From NCBI GenBank assembly GCA_034766995.1, contig CM068315.1, forward strand, positions 13,173,510-13,237,509: a stretch of DNA of 64,000 nucleotides, in the 5' to 3' direction. The notes below the pieces were generated by a model. It was not told where the DNA came from. It saw nothing but the letters and a program-made list of their open reading frames with translations, and ran no database searches. Below, piece after piece: positions 1 through 11,654 of this stretch. The position numbers and the translations under genes were made by a program. Source of the DNA: Acanthacorydalis orientalis (Eukaryota > Arthropoda > Insecta > Megaloptera > Corydalidae). Positions within the stretch are counted from its first letter, which is position 1; each line of letters opens with the position of its first letter.

Positions 1-267
1 ATGAGAGATGAAGTTTATTTAGAAAGAGACTTTATATTTAAAAAAGTAACAATTTATAGAATAAAAATCCTCACAATTTAATTTTTTGATTTTTGAATTT
101 CGAACGAAGAAGTTGAATCCGAGTTATATTTTATTCCATTTTTTTATAGCGTTTCAACATTTTTTATCTCCAGGTTTATTTTTTACAATTAAAAATTAAT
201 CTGATAATAAAGTAAGTTGAAAATTTTTACAGAAGATAGAAACTCAAACGTGACCTCACGTTTTTTA

Positions 268-410
268 TAAATAAATGACACTTCACAAAGCATAAAAAAA
301 TTTCTGATCACAAATGTTTAATAAATCATTTTTGATTATCATTTATAAGCATTTCGATGGTAATTTCATCATACTCGGGGTGATAAGGTAGAGAAAAATA
401 TTTGTGTTGC
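268..410. repeat. Foldback MITE, left arm only
   Basis: Matches the left arm of the dispersed foldback family: a TTCTGATCACAAATG block, a degraded core hairpin, then ATAAGCATTTCGATGG and the inner GATTTCATCAT-type segment. The opposite arm is not recognisable. Confidence 0.6.
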
Positions 411-819
411 GATTTCAATGATTCAAACAGAACAGAATCGTGAAAAAGTTGAATTTTTAATAATAAAACAAGCTAAAAAAATCACAAGTTACATAGATGA
501 CTGTAAATAAATGATTTTGATTTTCGGGTTTCAATTAAATACAATTAAATTATGTAATATTTCTATAGATGTGAGAGTATTTTACAAAAAGTTATTTTAT
601 TTTTAAAATACTTAGGTAAATAGAGAACTCATGTTATTATAACACGTATATATAATTGAGTCTGTTTTTATGCATATCATTTTACTGCGGTTTTGAAGTT
701 ATCAGTGCATATTTCATGCGAATTTGGGGTTTCACCGTTGTATATACATATATGAGTTGTACGCTGTTTAAAAAAATTTAAATTTAAGTTATTACGTTTC
801 TTAAAATTTGTATTTTTTA

Positions 820-1819
820 ATTGAAAATTTTTTATTTCGGCCTGTTTAAATCTTGTTGTATTTTCTAACGCTGAAATAAGACCACAAACAATAAATGCCT
901 GCTGGAAAGCAGCTTGGACTGGATGTGTTACAAATAGTGCAGCCATTCAAACATCGACATTATCTGCTGAAATCATTATTTGGTACATGAAATTGGTGGA
1001 CAAGATTTTGATACCCTTAGCCAGAATGGTGTAGACAAATTGTTTGTGGATAATGTCTTAAGTGACGATGATATTAATGGTATAACTTTAGATATCGTCG
1101 AAGATCCAGAAAACGACAGCGAAACGGAAGAAAAACCTATCCCTCTTAATAAAAATATAATTCGAGAAGGTTTTCAACTTTGCAATAAATTAAAAAATCA
1201 TTTTCTTATTCATGTTACAAACTCTGAACGAGCCTTCAAATTCCAACGTGAGCTGAAGAATTGTATGTCTGGATATCGCGAACTGCATAAAAAGTATAAT
1301 CGTTAACGCAAAGTTTAATCACTGATTACATTGTCAGAGAAAAAAATCAACACAGAACGAGGGTGAAGTTGACGCTAATTCTATGTGTGAAGAACCATTG
1401 TCATTACCATGCAGATCTGATGCGCTGACTATCTCTTCTAGTGATGAAAGTGATTTCGCACCAGTTCGCAAATGGTGCCGAATATTGTCAGATAGCGACG
1501 ATAATTCTGATGAAAAATTATAAAAAGAATTGCTACTTTTTAATAGAATTAAATGACTAAAGTTTTTAAACAAACTTATTTTAAGTTTTATATCAATTTC
1601 TTTCAAATTTTCAAAGAAATTTTGAGGAATTCTGAATTTTTATATACTTTTTTATGCAATTTTGTGTGTATTTTAACTCATTGTTTTGGTTTTATGCAGT
1701 TTTAGAAAATTATGGAACGTATCCTTATTTTTTCAATGTAAATTATGTCTTTTTTGTGTGATTTTTATATGCAGTTTTCTGTAGAAAGTATCTACCGTAT
1801 AAAAAGAGACTTGACTGTA
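820..1819 (+). mobile_element. Tigger/pogo-like transposon, 3' half with terminal repeat
   Basis: After the transposase remnant comes about 280 nt of TG-rich 3' noncoding sequence, ending in GAGACTTGACTG followed by TA (1808-1821). Read inward this is CAGTCAAGTCTC, a pogo/Tigger-type terminal repeat with a TA target site. No matching 5' terminus is visible in 1-820, so the element is 5' truncated or its left end has decayed. Confidence 0.7.
826..1523 (+). pseudogene. Tigger/pogo-like transposase, C-terminal remnant
   Basis: A broken C-terminal part of a Tigger (pogo group of the Tc1/mariner superfamily) transposase. From about 840 one frame reads INACWKAAWTGCV, matching the 'NACWKxxWPECV' signature that follows the DDE domain in Tigger and CENP-B-like proteins. 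A frameshift near 980-1000 moves to the frame holding LSDDDINGI and an acidic stretch, which stops at 1306. A third segment, in the first frame again, covers about 1371-1523 with serine-rich SSSDESDFAPVRKW and ends in TAA. The catalytic core and the N-terminal CENP-B DNA-binding domains are absent, so it cannot be active. The type is recognised from the order of motifs, not from a database match. Confidence 0.7.
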
Positions 1820-1823
1820 TAAT

Positions 1824-2300
1824 CAAAAAACAATTTATTTTTTACGATCCGTCTTGAAATATCGATAGACAAAATAGGTAGTGGAAAATATTCAAAAAAT
1901 GACCTCAACGTCAAGAAACATAACTTCAAATCCAGGTACAAAAGTATGAAACAAGTTAAAAAAAATATTTATTTTATAACAATTGAGTTTTTTGACTCAT
2001 GGCACTTTTCTGTTAAATTTGTGAGATATAAAAATCTTATAAGTATTACAAAAGTCAATATTAAGTTATCTAAAGATACAAATTTCGAGTTAGATCACAA
2101 TGAAATATAAAATAAGTGGCACTGCAATGAACACTGGATATAGAAAATTATCAAATTTTTTCTTTATAGTTAAAATACATTCTACAATCAATAATTAAAA
2201 AATAGATATGTGTTTGAAATAAAAATTTGAATCAAAATACCTTTTATTCATTTTTAAAGCAATGTAAAAATCATAAATAAAGACAATACCTTTTCAAACA
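1824..2300. other. AT-rich intergenic, nothing recognised
   Basis: No coding signal, terminal repeats or hairpins that I could support. Probably decayed repeat sequence. Confidence 0.5.
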
Positions 2301-2386
2301 AATATGATTTTAACTGAAAACCTCAACCCATACCTATTAAATTTCTCATCTGATCTCGAATTGTTGACTGACGTTTTGTATTACAG

Positions 2387-2534
2387 ACACACAGGATTGA
2401 AAATCGATCACGTTAACGAATGTCGCATGGTGTTTAGGAAGAATATATGCCTTCGAAACATGTGTTTAAGATTAACACGAGAACGCGAGTTAATTCCGGG
2501 AGTTCGCGTTGATGGGACGATAAGGAGTGTTTGA
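2387..2534 (+). other. Possible orphan terminal exon
   Basis: A short stretch less AT-rich than its flanks. It is preceded by an acceptor-like TTTTGTATTACAG (ending at 2386) and is open to a TGA at 2534. In frame it reads a basic, Cys/Arg-rich peptide including RKNICLRNMCLRL and ERELIPGVRVDG. I do not recognise it. The frame also extends upstream to an ATG at 2304, but that part is AT-rich and less convincing. It could be the last exon of a spliced gene or a fragment of an old element. Confidence 0.3.
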
Positions 2535-2535
2535 C

Positions 2536-3405
2536 TGCCAAACATTCCCAGCAGAATTCTATTCAAATTCAAATTCTTATAATAGAATTTGTACCGATTG
2601 ACTTTTTAATGCGATGATGTATGTAAATTGACTCTAAATTGGATTATTGGAAAATAATGTTATATGTGCTGTTTTTCATTTTTATTTTTAATTAATATTT
2701 TTTCAAATTTAATTGGAAAAATATCATTTTATTATTTGGATAAAAATTTACATTCTACACATGAAACTGAAAAAAACTTAATTATACTAGGTTCACATAT
2801 AATGTTTGATTAATGAAAGATGTCACAAATAAAATAATTATTTTTAAGATTTAACACTTTCATAAATAAATTAATAAAAAAAACACCGTAAAATTTAAAT
2901 TTCGTAGCATTTGGTATATTTATTACTTAGTTAGAGCGAATTTAGCAACAGTGTAAAAATTAATTATAAAGATTTTAACATTTTAAAAGAAATTTAGACT
3001 TATGATTGATTTCAGTTGAAAGAACAATATATTTGTTATAATTATTAGTGTTAATATAAGAATTTCAGACAATTTTCTGTACGTCAGATACATTTTTTCA
3101 CAACTGGTACGATGTTCTTGAAGCTATTAATTATTTAAGCTTAAAACTATTGATTTAATTTCAGTAATAAATAATTTAAAAAAACGTATAATACAGTTCA
3201 AATACTGTAGGTAAATTCGTTTTTTTTATTAAATTAATTCTTGTTTATATAAAAAATCCAAACAGAGTAAAAATAGTATTTCAATTTATTGGAGGAGAAG
3301 ATAATGTAACACAGGCAACTGATTTTCTTAGCTAATCAAACTTTCAGACGAATTTAATGATTGAATGATTTTTAGAAATACTGAGATTAATCACAATACA
3401 AATTA
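2536..3405. other. AT-rich intergenic
   Basis: No coding signal. Poly(A)/poly(T) runs and no structured repeat that I could support. Confidence 0.5.
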
Positions 3406-3408
3406 GTA

Positions 3409-3680
3409 AACTGTAGTTAAATTCACTTTCTCAAAATTTTTTTTTCTTATTTCTCGAGTCATATAAAATTTATGATCAAAAATGTACAATAAATTATAAT
3501 TGATCACTTTTGATTGTTTCTCAAATGAATTTCTATGGAGATAGCATCATTTTCTGAGAGCTAAGGTACAAAAAATTATATCAGATTTAATGAACATATT
3601 TAATTAAATTTTTTTGTGGTTTATGAGAAGAAAGAAAACTGATATGTGCAAGTGAATTTTTCTACAATATCGGAAATGTA
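3409..3680. repeat. Foldback MITE, both arms
   Basis: The left arm starts ACTGTAGTTAAATTCAC, carries TTATGATCAAAAATG and the inner GAGAGCTAAGGTAC segment. The right arm returns with TTTTTGTGGTTTATGAG and ends near CGGAAATGTA. The short loop between the arms is typical of the family. Confidence 0.65.
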
Positions 3681-3867
3681 TTTTAAATTAAATAAATATC
3701 AAATTATAAAAAATACATACTTTAAGAAAATAATGAATATATGTTTTATATTTTATTTTCAAGTCTCTTTGCAATTTTTTTATGAAAGAAAAAATATCAT
3801 TATTACATGCATGTATTTATAGAAATTGAGTAATACTAGAAGCATAAGAATTTAACAACAGTCAGAA

Positions 3868-3952
3868 TTGATCAATAAGATTTTTGGTCAAAACTTTTTT
3901 TTTGTGATTTGTGGAATGAAAAAGAATTCATTCGTGAAAGTACTCGAATGTT
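3868..3952. repeat. Foldback MITE, right-arm fragment
   Basis: TGATTTGTGGAATGAAAAAG followed by AATTCATTCGTGAAAG matches the outer right arm of the family. The inner arm is degraded and no left arm is adjacent. Confidence 0.5.
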
Positions 3953-4885
3953 TCTTGAGAACATTTATGAAAAATATATACTATTAATATTAATAATTGT
4001 GGTAAATTTCAGGAGATATCCTTTCGTTTTAATCATAGTATTAGATGTATTATTTAAAACATTAATTAAATCATTTACCTTTATCAATAATAGTGTGAAT
4101 ATTTTCCAATTTTTAGATAAAATGATAAAAAAGAACGAAACAGACATTTTTAGCAGAACATGTGTTCTATTCAGACCTTAAAAATTTCTACTATAAGTCT
4201 TCATAAAACTCTGGGAGTCACTTACAGCGAATTTATGATGTTGGGGTTAGTAGGTGTGAAATTTTAGAGATGCAAGGTGAAATTAAATTAGTTTTAATTT
4301 TTATGAAAATAATTTCAATTTTCTTGAGTACATTTCTTACAAAATAGTTTATGGTGTATTAATAACAGATTTTAAATTTTTATATACGATGAATTGGATT
4401 TTTTAACATCCAGTAGAATTTTTAATGTAATCTTAATTAAAAAGTGTAAATCAGTTCCCAGAAATAATTGATTTTTGTGTCCTACTGCTCCGATAATGAC
4501 ATAATTACCATCTAAATATGTACAAGCACTATTAAAATTATCAATAATTATTTATTGAATATTTCTGATTTATTTTTGTTGGAAATTTCTGATTAGATAT
4601 ATACTTTTTAGTTTAATGATGAGTAAAAAAATTGTTTATAAAAATAAATTTAAGCAGAATTATATTATACTGGTAGGTAATATCATCTATCAGTCACTTT
4701 AAATCAATCATTTGAGTTAGACTATTTTTTTTTTAATTTTTTAACTAATAATAATGAATTATCAATTAAAAAAATTACATATAAATTTGACAATGAACTT
4801 TTCATTCAACACAAATCATGAACTTCTTCAATCAAAAATGTTTAATAACACTGATCAACACATATTTTTCCTCCGAAATAATAAC

Positions 4886-5708
4886 AATGGGATTAAATAG
4901 CTTTGGTTCCTTTATGTATTTTACTAATATTAAAAACTCTCAGTTGGTTCGCATTTCGTAGAAAAATCTGAAGACATTGTTGAAGAAAATTAGTTATAAT
5001 CAATATTCTTGGAGAATTTGTGCTGATTTTAAACTGATTGCAGTACTTATGAGGATGTAACAAGGTTGCACCAAATACTGTTGCTTCTTGTGTATATGGA
5101 ATAATCGCGATAAAGCGAACCATTATCTTAAATGAGATTCGATGGAAAGAAAACCCTTCATGCTAGGAACTCAAAACATACAACGTCCTCTTTTAGTGAA
5201 AAAACCAAAAACTATAATACCTTCTCTCCATATCAAGTTGGGCTTGATGAAATTTTTTGTGAAGGCAATAAATCGTGAAGGAGAAGAATTCTAATATCTT
5301 TGGAAAAAGTTCCTTATAATAACTGAGGCCGAAGTAAAAGAGGGAATATATGTTGGTCCTCAAATCAACGAATTAATACGGGATTCAAATTTCGAAAATA
5401 AATTAAATGTAAGAGAAAAGAGAGCATGGAGACTAACAGTTGCGGTTTTTAAGAATTTCTTGGGAAATAGAAGGGACGAATATTACAAAATATTAGTGAA
5501 AGACATGTTTGAGGCATTTAGAGTAGCGGGTTGCAATATGACATTGAAAGTTCACATGATGCAATCTCATTTGGATTTTTTTCTAGAAAACGTGGACGAT
5601 CTCAATGATGAACACGGAGAACGATTCTATCAAGAGATTTTGGAAATGAAACGGTGTTACCAGAGCAAGTGGAATCGTTCAATGATTGAAGATACTGTTG
5701 GTCTTTAA
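4886..5708 (+). pseudogene. Broken copy of a multicopy arthropod repeat-borne protein
   Basis: One forward frame is readable for most of 4960-5708 despite in-frame stops. It shows YSWRICADFKLIAVLM, then QGCTKYCCFLCIW, then IIPSLHIKLGLMKFFVKAI, then VKEGIYVGPQINELI, and last HSHLDFF-like (QSHLDFF), GERFYQEILEMKRCYQSKWN. From memory this order (SLHIKLGLMK, EGxxVGPxI, GERFHQD-type, YQGRWN-type) is a protein family present in many copies in arthropod genomes, probably transposon-derived. I do not know its superfamily. Stops lie near 4953, 5052, 5126 and 5303, and the N-terminal part is missing, so the copy is dead. Residues after about 5304 are unbroken to a TAA at 5706-5708. Confidence 0.65.
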
Positions 5709-6690
5709 GGAAGAAATCGATATATGTAATTTATAAAAGAGAATCTCAAATTAAAATATATTTTCGTTCATTAATATGTATAATGTCAAAAAATGTACTT
5801 AAAAATTACAAAAAAAATATTCATTAGTATTTAAAAAACTTGAAACAACATTAACTCATGAGTATGATAGAAATTCTGCTAAGGAGAACATTTTTAAAAA
5901 TCAGTTCAAGTAATTTCGGAGATCCGAAGAAAAATCGATATGTTGACCAGTGTAATTGATGGACTATTTTTAATCTTTGCATTTCGATAACGATCCCTAA
6001 TGTAAGAATAAATACAAGTCTGAAATATTTTTTGTGAGTTACCACTTTGAGTAAGCACCAATTAAAAACAAGTAATTGTAAATTATCGAACATTTTTGAA
6101 TATAAATATTTTTATGACTCGTGGAAAGCAGTCAAAAGAATTCGTGAGACGTTTACGTACTTTTCGTTCCAATTTATTTACATTTTTCACGATTTTCTAA
6201 AAAAAAACGATGAAACTATTTCCATTTATAAGATTAAATTTAAATACGAATTCAGTTACATTTCCAGAAATTCCATACAAACAAATTATCTAATTTCGTA
6301 TCATGTTTATATGCAGAACGTCAAGTTACGTTTCGGCCGAGAGCCATCGATTAACTGACCAAAAAAAACGACAAACACAGACATGTATTGTTTACATTGA
6401 TGTTAGAAAGATAAACGCACACGTGTTGTTTCTGTATAAAAAAAACAATACCTTATGAAATATTCAACAGACCGGTACGGAGACATTAATTTATTTCACG
6501 AAACGAATTCTACTGCCCAATTAACAGTGATTTCACCTAAAACAATTTTGCATAACGAACTGTCGTTTCGAGTTTTTTTTACGTATAAGGATTTTTGTAC
6601 CCAAAAGCAAATAACACAACATAATATTATGTTTGTATTCTCTGGAGTATTTCGCATAACTTACTTTTGTTGTCTGGAAAGATTTAAATT
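5709..6690. other. Intergenic; slightly GC-richer patch at 6300-6540
   Basis: No recognised gene. A patch around 6300-6540 has more CG dinucleotides (TTTCGGCCGAGAGCC, ACCGGTACGG) than its surroundings and could be a conserved noncoding or leader sequence. Frames through it match nothing I know. Confidence 0.35.
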
Positions 6691-6694
6691 AATG

Positions 6695-6736
6695 TCTCTC
6701 TCTGTCTGTCTGTCTCTCTCTCTATATATATATGTA

Positions 6737-6783
<47 letters not shown>
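6695..6783. repeat. Compound (TC)n-(TA)n microsatellite
   Basis: CT/CTGT repeats pass into a long TA tract that directly abuts the left end of a mariner element. The tract resumes at that element's right end. Confidence 0.95.
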
Positions 6784-6785
<2 letters not shown>

Positions 6786-7603
6786 GTCGTTCGATAAGTT
6801 CGATAAATTTCTATGATGTGGCGCCACCATTCATTTGGTAATGTCAAGGCTATCAAGTGTCACTTTTCAAACCAGTATAGGTGAAATTTCACTCAGAAGC
6901 GACGCGTTAGTTACGTTGTGTAGATGTTTGAGGTAAGCATGTAGCAGTTACAGCAAACATGGAAAAAACGAGTAGGCATTTTTGCATCCATTCATCACCG
7001 TGGATGAAACATGGATCCACCACTACAAACATGAGTTGAAGCAACAGTCAAAACAGTGGACAACTACTGATGAAAGTGCGCCGAAGAAGGCAGAGATACC
7101 GGTCTGTCGGCTGAGAAAATGATGGCCACTGTTTTTTTCTTTTGTGATTACCAAGGAATCATCTTGATCGACAACTCAACGACGGGAAAAACGATAACAG
7201 GAGTGTATTATGCAACATTATTGGACCGTTTGAAAGAAGAGCTGAAACAAAAACGACTGAGATTGGAGCACAAAGTAGTTCTCTTTCGCCAGGACGATGC
7301 GCCGTCTCACAAATCGACCGTTGTAATGGCAAAATTGTAAGAATTAGGCTTCGAATTGATTCTTTATCCACCCTATTCTCTGGACACAACCCCGTGCGTT
7401 TTTTTCCTCTTCCCAAACTTGAAAATTATTATATTACAAATTCTCGTCGAATGAGGATTTCATTGCTGCTATCAATTAGTATTTTGTCGACTCGCTGGAC
7501 CAAGTGTATAGCCTTCAATGAGACTATGTTGAGAAATAAAATCGTTCTTTTCTAAAAAATGGTGTTTAACTTGCTTTTTTACCACACTTATCAAGCGACC
7601 CTC
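6783..7603 (+). mobile_element. Mariner group A, copy 1 (internally deleted)
   Basis: A mariner element of about 820 nt between TA tracts. The left terminus is GGGTCGTTCGATAAGTTCG and the right terminus reads inward GAGGGTCGCTTGATAAGTG. The 5' noncoding part (GGCGCCACCATTCATTTGG) is followed after a deletion by transposase sequence that begins at the first catalytic region. The N-terminal DNA-binding half is gone. The second group A copy at 18.9-19.7 kb shares what looks like the same junction, so the deletion predates their spread. Confidence 0.85.
6991..7420 (+). pseudogene. Mariner transposase, catalytic half, dead
   Basis: Reads FITVDETWIHHYKHE (first catalytic Asp), then after a frameshift near 7095 LSAEKMMATVFFFC, DYQGIILID, ALLDRL-type and VVLFRQDDAPSHKSTVVMAK (second Asp). 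A TAA at 7338-7340 interrupts before ELGFELILYPPYSLD. The third catalytic position, expected in the 'APSDYFLF' block, reads TPCVFFLF, so the acidic residue is lost. With the missing helix-turn-helix domain this copy cannot transpose itself. Confidence 0.8.

Positions 7604-7604
<1 letters not shown>

Positions 7605-7661
<57 letters not shown>
7605..7661. repeat. (TA)n microsatellite
   Basis: Pure TA tract on the right flank of the group A mariner; with 6738-6783 it shows the element sits inside one TA array. Confidence 0.95.
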
Positions 7662-7663
<2 letters not shown>

Positions 7664-7819
7664 CTATGAACTAATCATTGTAATTTAGACGAATGACATT
7701 TTAAAACATTACTTTGAAAGGTAATAAATGAACATTACTGCTTATTCACTTTGTATAAATTGAAATAATTCCGAATATGATTTACGACCGCACTGAAGGC
7801 AATGTATCATTATAAGTAA

Positions 7820-8046
7820 CTCATATATAATCCGTTAAAATTGACGGAAAAATAGAAATAAACATAGAAAAAAAACTGTTTATTGGTTTTAACAACACAA
7901 TATATTTAAACATAAACAATATCTAAGATACGAAACTTAATGAATTAAACTTGAAACCTATGAGCTGATAAAGTAAACATTCCTAGTCGCCATGGACTTC
8001 GTCTTCCGGACAAAGTGTCAAGAAATCTAGGTTTTTATTATGTAGA
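7820..8046 (-). mobile_element. Non-autonomous Helitron, copy 1
   Basis: On the minus strand it starts TCTACATAATAAAAACC and ends with the hairpin CCGTCAATTTTAACGG followed by TTATATATGAG. The 3' tetranucleotide is degraded from CTAG. The centre (CATAGGTTTCAAGTTTAATT) is shared with the other four copies. There is no coding capacity. Confidence 0.7.
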
Positions 8047-8660
8047 TTTACTCTATAATGATGATGAACATCTTATCAAACTCCTTGCTTTAATATACTC
8101 GTCAATAAATAGGGTAGAATTTGATTAAAAAATTCTAATGTCATTTGAAAAGTACTAGGAAAACAATATAAAGAAAATAATATACTTCGAATAAATATTC
8201 ACATCTGTTCTTTAAAAAAGCATGCATTTCCATTTTCTAAGTTCGATTCTTTTTTTAAAAAAATACAGTTGTAAAAGTAGCACTGACCACCTGAAAGAAA
8301 TCAGTGTATGCGTCTCGTTCGTCGCGTTTAATATAAATAACATATCGATCTAGGTTCAACCATATGTCAGTGAAGAATATTTCATACGACAGAATTTTTT
8401 TTACATAAATTTATATTTATACTGGGCCAAATCTGACGGTGGTATCTGTATTTTACGACCGTTTTATTTGTGAAATTTAAATATTTTTCGTTTCAAAGAA
8501 AAGTCGTCGTCAAGCATACTATTTTGATTATTATGTTGAGGAATGAAAGGCGGATCAACTTTTTTTATTAGGGTATATTTTATTACGGTTTCTAATGCTA
8601 CTAGTTTTTTAACATTCGAAGAGCACTGCTTTTTTATAAAGACGAAATATAAATATTACA
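8047..8660. other. AT-rich intergenic
   Basis: No gene or structured repeat recognised. Confidence 0.5.
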
Positions 8661-8667
8661 TTTTGTA

Positions 8668-8671
8668 CATG

Positions 8672-8703
<32 letters not shown>

Positions 8704-8708
8704 TATTT

Positions 8709-8759
<51 letters not shown>
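8668..8759. repeat. (TA)n microsatellite with interruptions
   Basis: TA repeats with ATTTAT and ACATAT interruptions. Confidence 0.95.
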
Positions 8760-8762
<3 letters not shown>

Positions 8763-9179
8763 TGTCTGAAAAATGGTTACATGTTTTACTTGTTAAGTAA
8801 CTTCATATGAAAGGTGAAAATATACAAGAATAAAAATAAAGAATGAGAAATATCTCGATACATTTTTTAACTCCAATTTCGTTTGTAAATATGTTTTTAT
8901 GTATTTTCTTGTATAAATTAGTACAATAGATAGTTTATTAACTTTAAAAAATGTTAAAAGAAGATTATTTAATGAAGAAGCAGGTGGAAATGACAGCAGA
9001 TAAACTGATGAGGATATCATATTGTTAATATTAAAGAAGTGAAATGGTTCTTCGTGATATATAATATTTTAAAATAAGAAGAGATATGTAAGAAGAACGA
9101 AATATCAATTTCAGGAATGAATTTTCACTCTTCAAAAAAATTCTACAGTTTCTTTGATCAAAAAAAATCTTGTGTGGTT

Positions 9180-9248
9180 CATGGACGTTACCAAATGAAT
9201 GGTGGCGCCATCTCACAGAAATTTACCAAACTTATCAAACGACCCTGT
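9180..9248 (-). mobile_element. Mariner group A, solo 5' end
   Basis: Read on the minus strand it is GGGTCGTTTGATAAGTTTGG, then a GGCGCCACCATTCATTTGG block and GTAACGTCC, matching the left end of copy 1 for about 65 nt before similarity stops. A TA run abuts its outer end. Confidence 0.8.
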
Positions 9249-9535
9249 ATATATATATATAGTACCTATTATATACTTTACAATTGAGCCATCCTTTCTA
9301 TTTCCATTGTAACCAAAATACATCCATAGTAAAAGTTTGTTTGTTTGTTACTCTTTACTGCTTGTTATAATTGTTTTAGAGTTGTCTGTAAACATATTTT
9401 GATTTATTGTGGTCGTAATTAAATACTATTAAAAATAATTGAGAAAAATATAATTAAAATTGAACATCACGAGTTGTTTATATCCTTGAACATAAAATAG
9501 AATGGTATCATTTTTCATTCCATATGTTCATATGT

Positions 9536-9536
9536 G

Positions 9537-9568
<32 letters not shown>

Positions 9569-9586
9569 TGTATGTATGTATGTATG

Positions 9587-9625
<39 letters not shown>
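9536..9625. repeat. (ATGT)n-(TA)n compound microsatellite
   Basis: About a dozen ATGT units followed by a TA tract. Confidence 0.95.
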
Positions 9626-9629
<4 letters not shown>

Positions 9630-10425
9630 GAATATGGTTGAATGTGTGTGCTTGTAATAAAGAAAATAATTTTGTTTTAATGACTGTATCTGCAAACAGA
9701 ATATGTAATTGTTATGTGCTGAAATGAAGTCTGTCGTGACCACATAAACTGAACAGCTTAAGGCGACGAGCTTTGAAGGACGGTGAACTTTGTGTAATCA
9801 AGATAGGAATTAATCACAAAAGATTTACTTTCGTATAGAAGTGGTAGTACGTATGAAAGTTTTGTAATGATAATTGTTTATTATTTTTTGTACACTTACA
9901 CCTTTGTTAATTTATTTACAGGTTCGAATCGTATTTAAATATTGATTCATTTTCATATATTTTCATTAAAAGTTACTTTTCGAAATTACTGTTTTATAAA
10001 AAGTATTTTTATTTTACATTAGCCTCTATTGAAATGACGAGTCTAGTTCGTCATGAGCTTTCTATGCTAAAGTGAGCAATGACTAGCTGCACTCGTCAAG
10101 AATGTTTGAGGAAAATGTTTAATAATTTAACAACTGCACCAACCAACATTGTAAACACCATTAATAATTGCAAACACCTACCACCTTCACACCTCACTAC
10201 ATCTTCCGGAGTGTTTTGAGAAGTATCACATACTTCAAGATTATTAGTGTATTTAACTACACCGGAAGATAGTTGGGGATAAATATATTATATAATTCCA
10301 CTGTAATATATTATTGCCTTATATATTAGAGTTATTTTCAATTACATATTTTTTTCCATTAAAATATTAGAATTGTATTTTTTGCCAAGCGTTAAAAAGG
10401 AATTTCAGGACAACTTTTTTGTTTT

Positions 10426-10427
<2 letters not shown>
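9626..10427. other. Intergenic with a nested inverted repeat at 10201-10272
   Basis: No gene. ATCTTCCGG (10201-10209) and CCGGAAGAT (10262-10270) are inverted arms. Between them lies a perfect hairpin GAAGTAT-CAC-ATACTTC at 10220-10236. Confidence 0.5.

Positions 10428-10463
<36 letters not shown>
10428..10463. repeat. (TA)n microsatellite
   Basis: Pure TA tract. Confidence 0.95.
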
Positions 10464-10466
<3 letters not shown>

Positions 10467-11332
10467 ATCCATAACAAAGAGCATTCAATATAAATTTGTG
10501 AAATAAATATTGCTGCTTACTAATAACAAACTGTTTGAGCAACGATGGTGTAAGTTTCTATGTTATCCACTGATCTATTAAACTAAAAAACATTAAATTG
10601 TATACCTGGACAACATTTTCTGCAAATAAATTGCAATAGAAATAATTTTAATGACCTAACGGTTTAACATTTTTATGCCAATATTGGAACCACACATTTT
10701 CTAGTTTTAACAAATATAATTGTAACATCTGTTACAAAATGTTGTAAAGTAATCGTTCGACGATCAAATTAAATTATTATTTATGGAAAAAATAAGTTAT
10801 AATTAATAATACCTGAGATCATTAAAGAAATATAATTGATAATTTTTAATTATTTTAGACATCATACGGTATATTTATTTAAAGAAATATTTTATTTCCC
10901 TTTAAAGTTTAAAAAAATAATATATTTATCTTTCTTTGACAAATATATTTAAGAATATATTCCAAATATTATTGTTGTTGAAGTTGTTTTATCTTATACA
11001 ACAATATATAAAATATATTATGAAAATAAAAATTATATTAATTAAAAAAGTGATGCTGCAAATATTCCTTATTAGTTACTGATGACTGAAGCTGTATACA
11101 GAGGCCATCAAATTTCCAACGAACTAAGAAACAGACAGTTACGTAATTGTGTGATATGGTACACAGAAAAAGAACAAAAAGAAGTTCTTGATGCATGAAA
11201 ATAATAACAACATTAAAATAATAAACGTCACGCTGTTTGTTAAGACTAATATGTGTTAAGAAAAATAAATTTAGCAGAACGATCGTTTTGGTCATTTTTT
11301 TAGTGTTGTTTTTTCGAATGAATATGTATTAG

Positions 11333-11334
<2 letters not shown>
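10464..11334. other. AT-rich intergenic
   Basis: Nothing recognised on either strand; the minus-strand frame at 11038-11295 looks like chance. Confidence 0.5.

Positions 11335-11371
<37 letters not shown>
11335..11371. repeat. (TA)n microsatellite
   Basis: Pure TA tract. Confidence 0.95.
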
Positions 11372-11374
<3 letters not shown>

Positions 11375-11654
11375 GTATTTGTCTAGAAAACCAAACATGT
11401 ATTAGACAGGTACGTGTTTTGTTAGATAATTATGATAATATATAATAAAAGTCTCTATAATTAGTTACTTACTATAATAAGTTGAAGACTTAATTTATTT
11501 GGGAAGATAGATACGCAGAGATAGTAAAAGTGTTAAAGAAATTATTAACCGGATTAGTCAACTATTAAAATACATTTAATAAAAAGTGAAGGCTAACATA
11601 GCAATTATATTAGTTTCAAGATAAGAAAGACTTGTAAAGACATGCGTCTAGACT

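Noticed and set aside
677..946. 89-codon minus-strand open frame over the first Tigger remnant
   Set aside because: It is antisense to the INACWKAAWTGCV transposase segment.
9921..9935. CAGGTTCGAATCG, resembling a tRNA B box
   Set aside because: No A box at the right distance, no acceptor stem and no anticodon arm could be formed.
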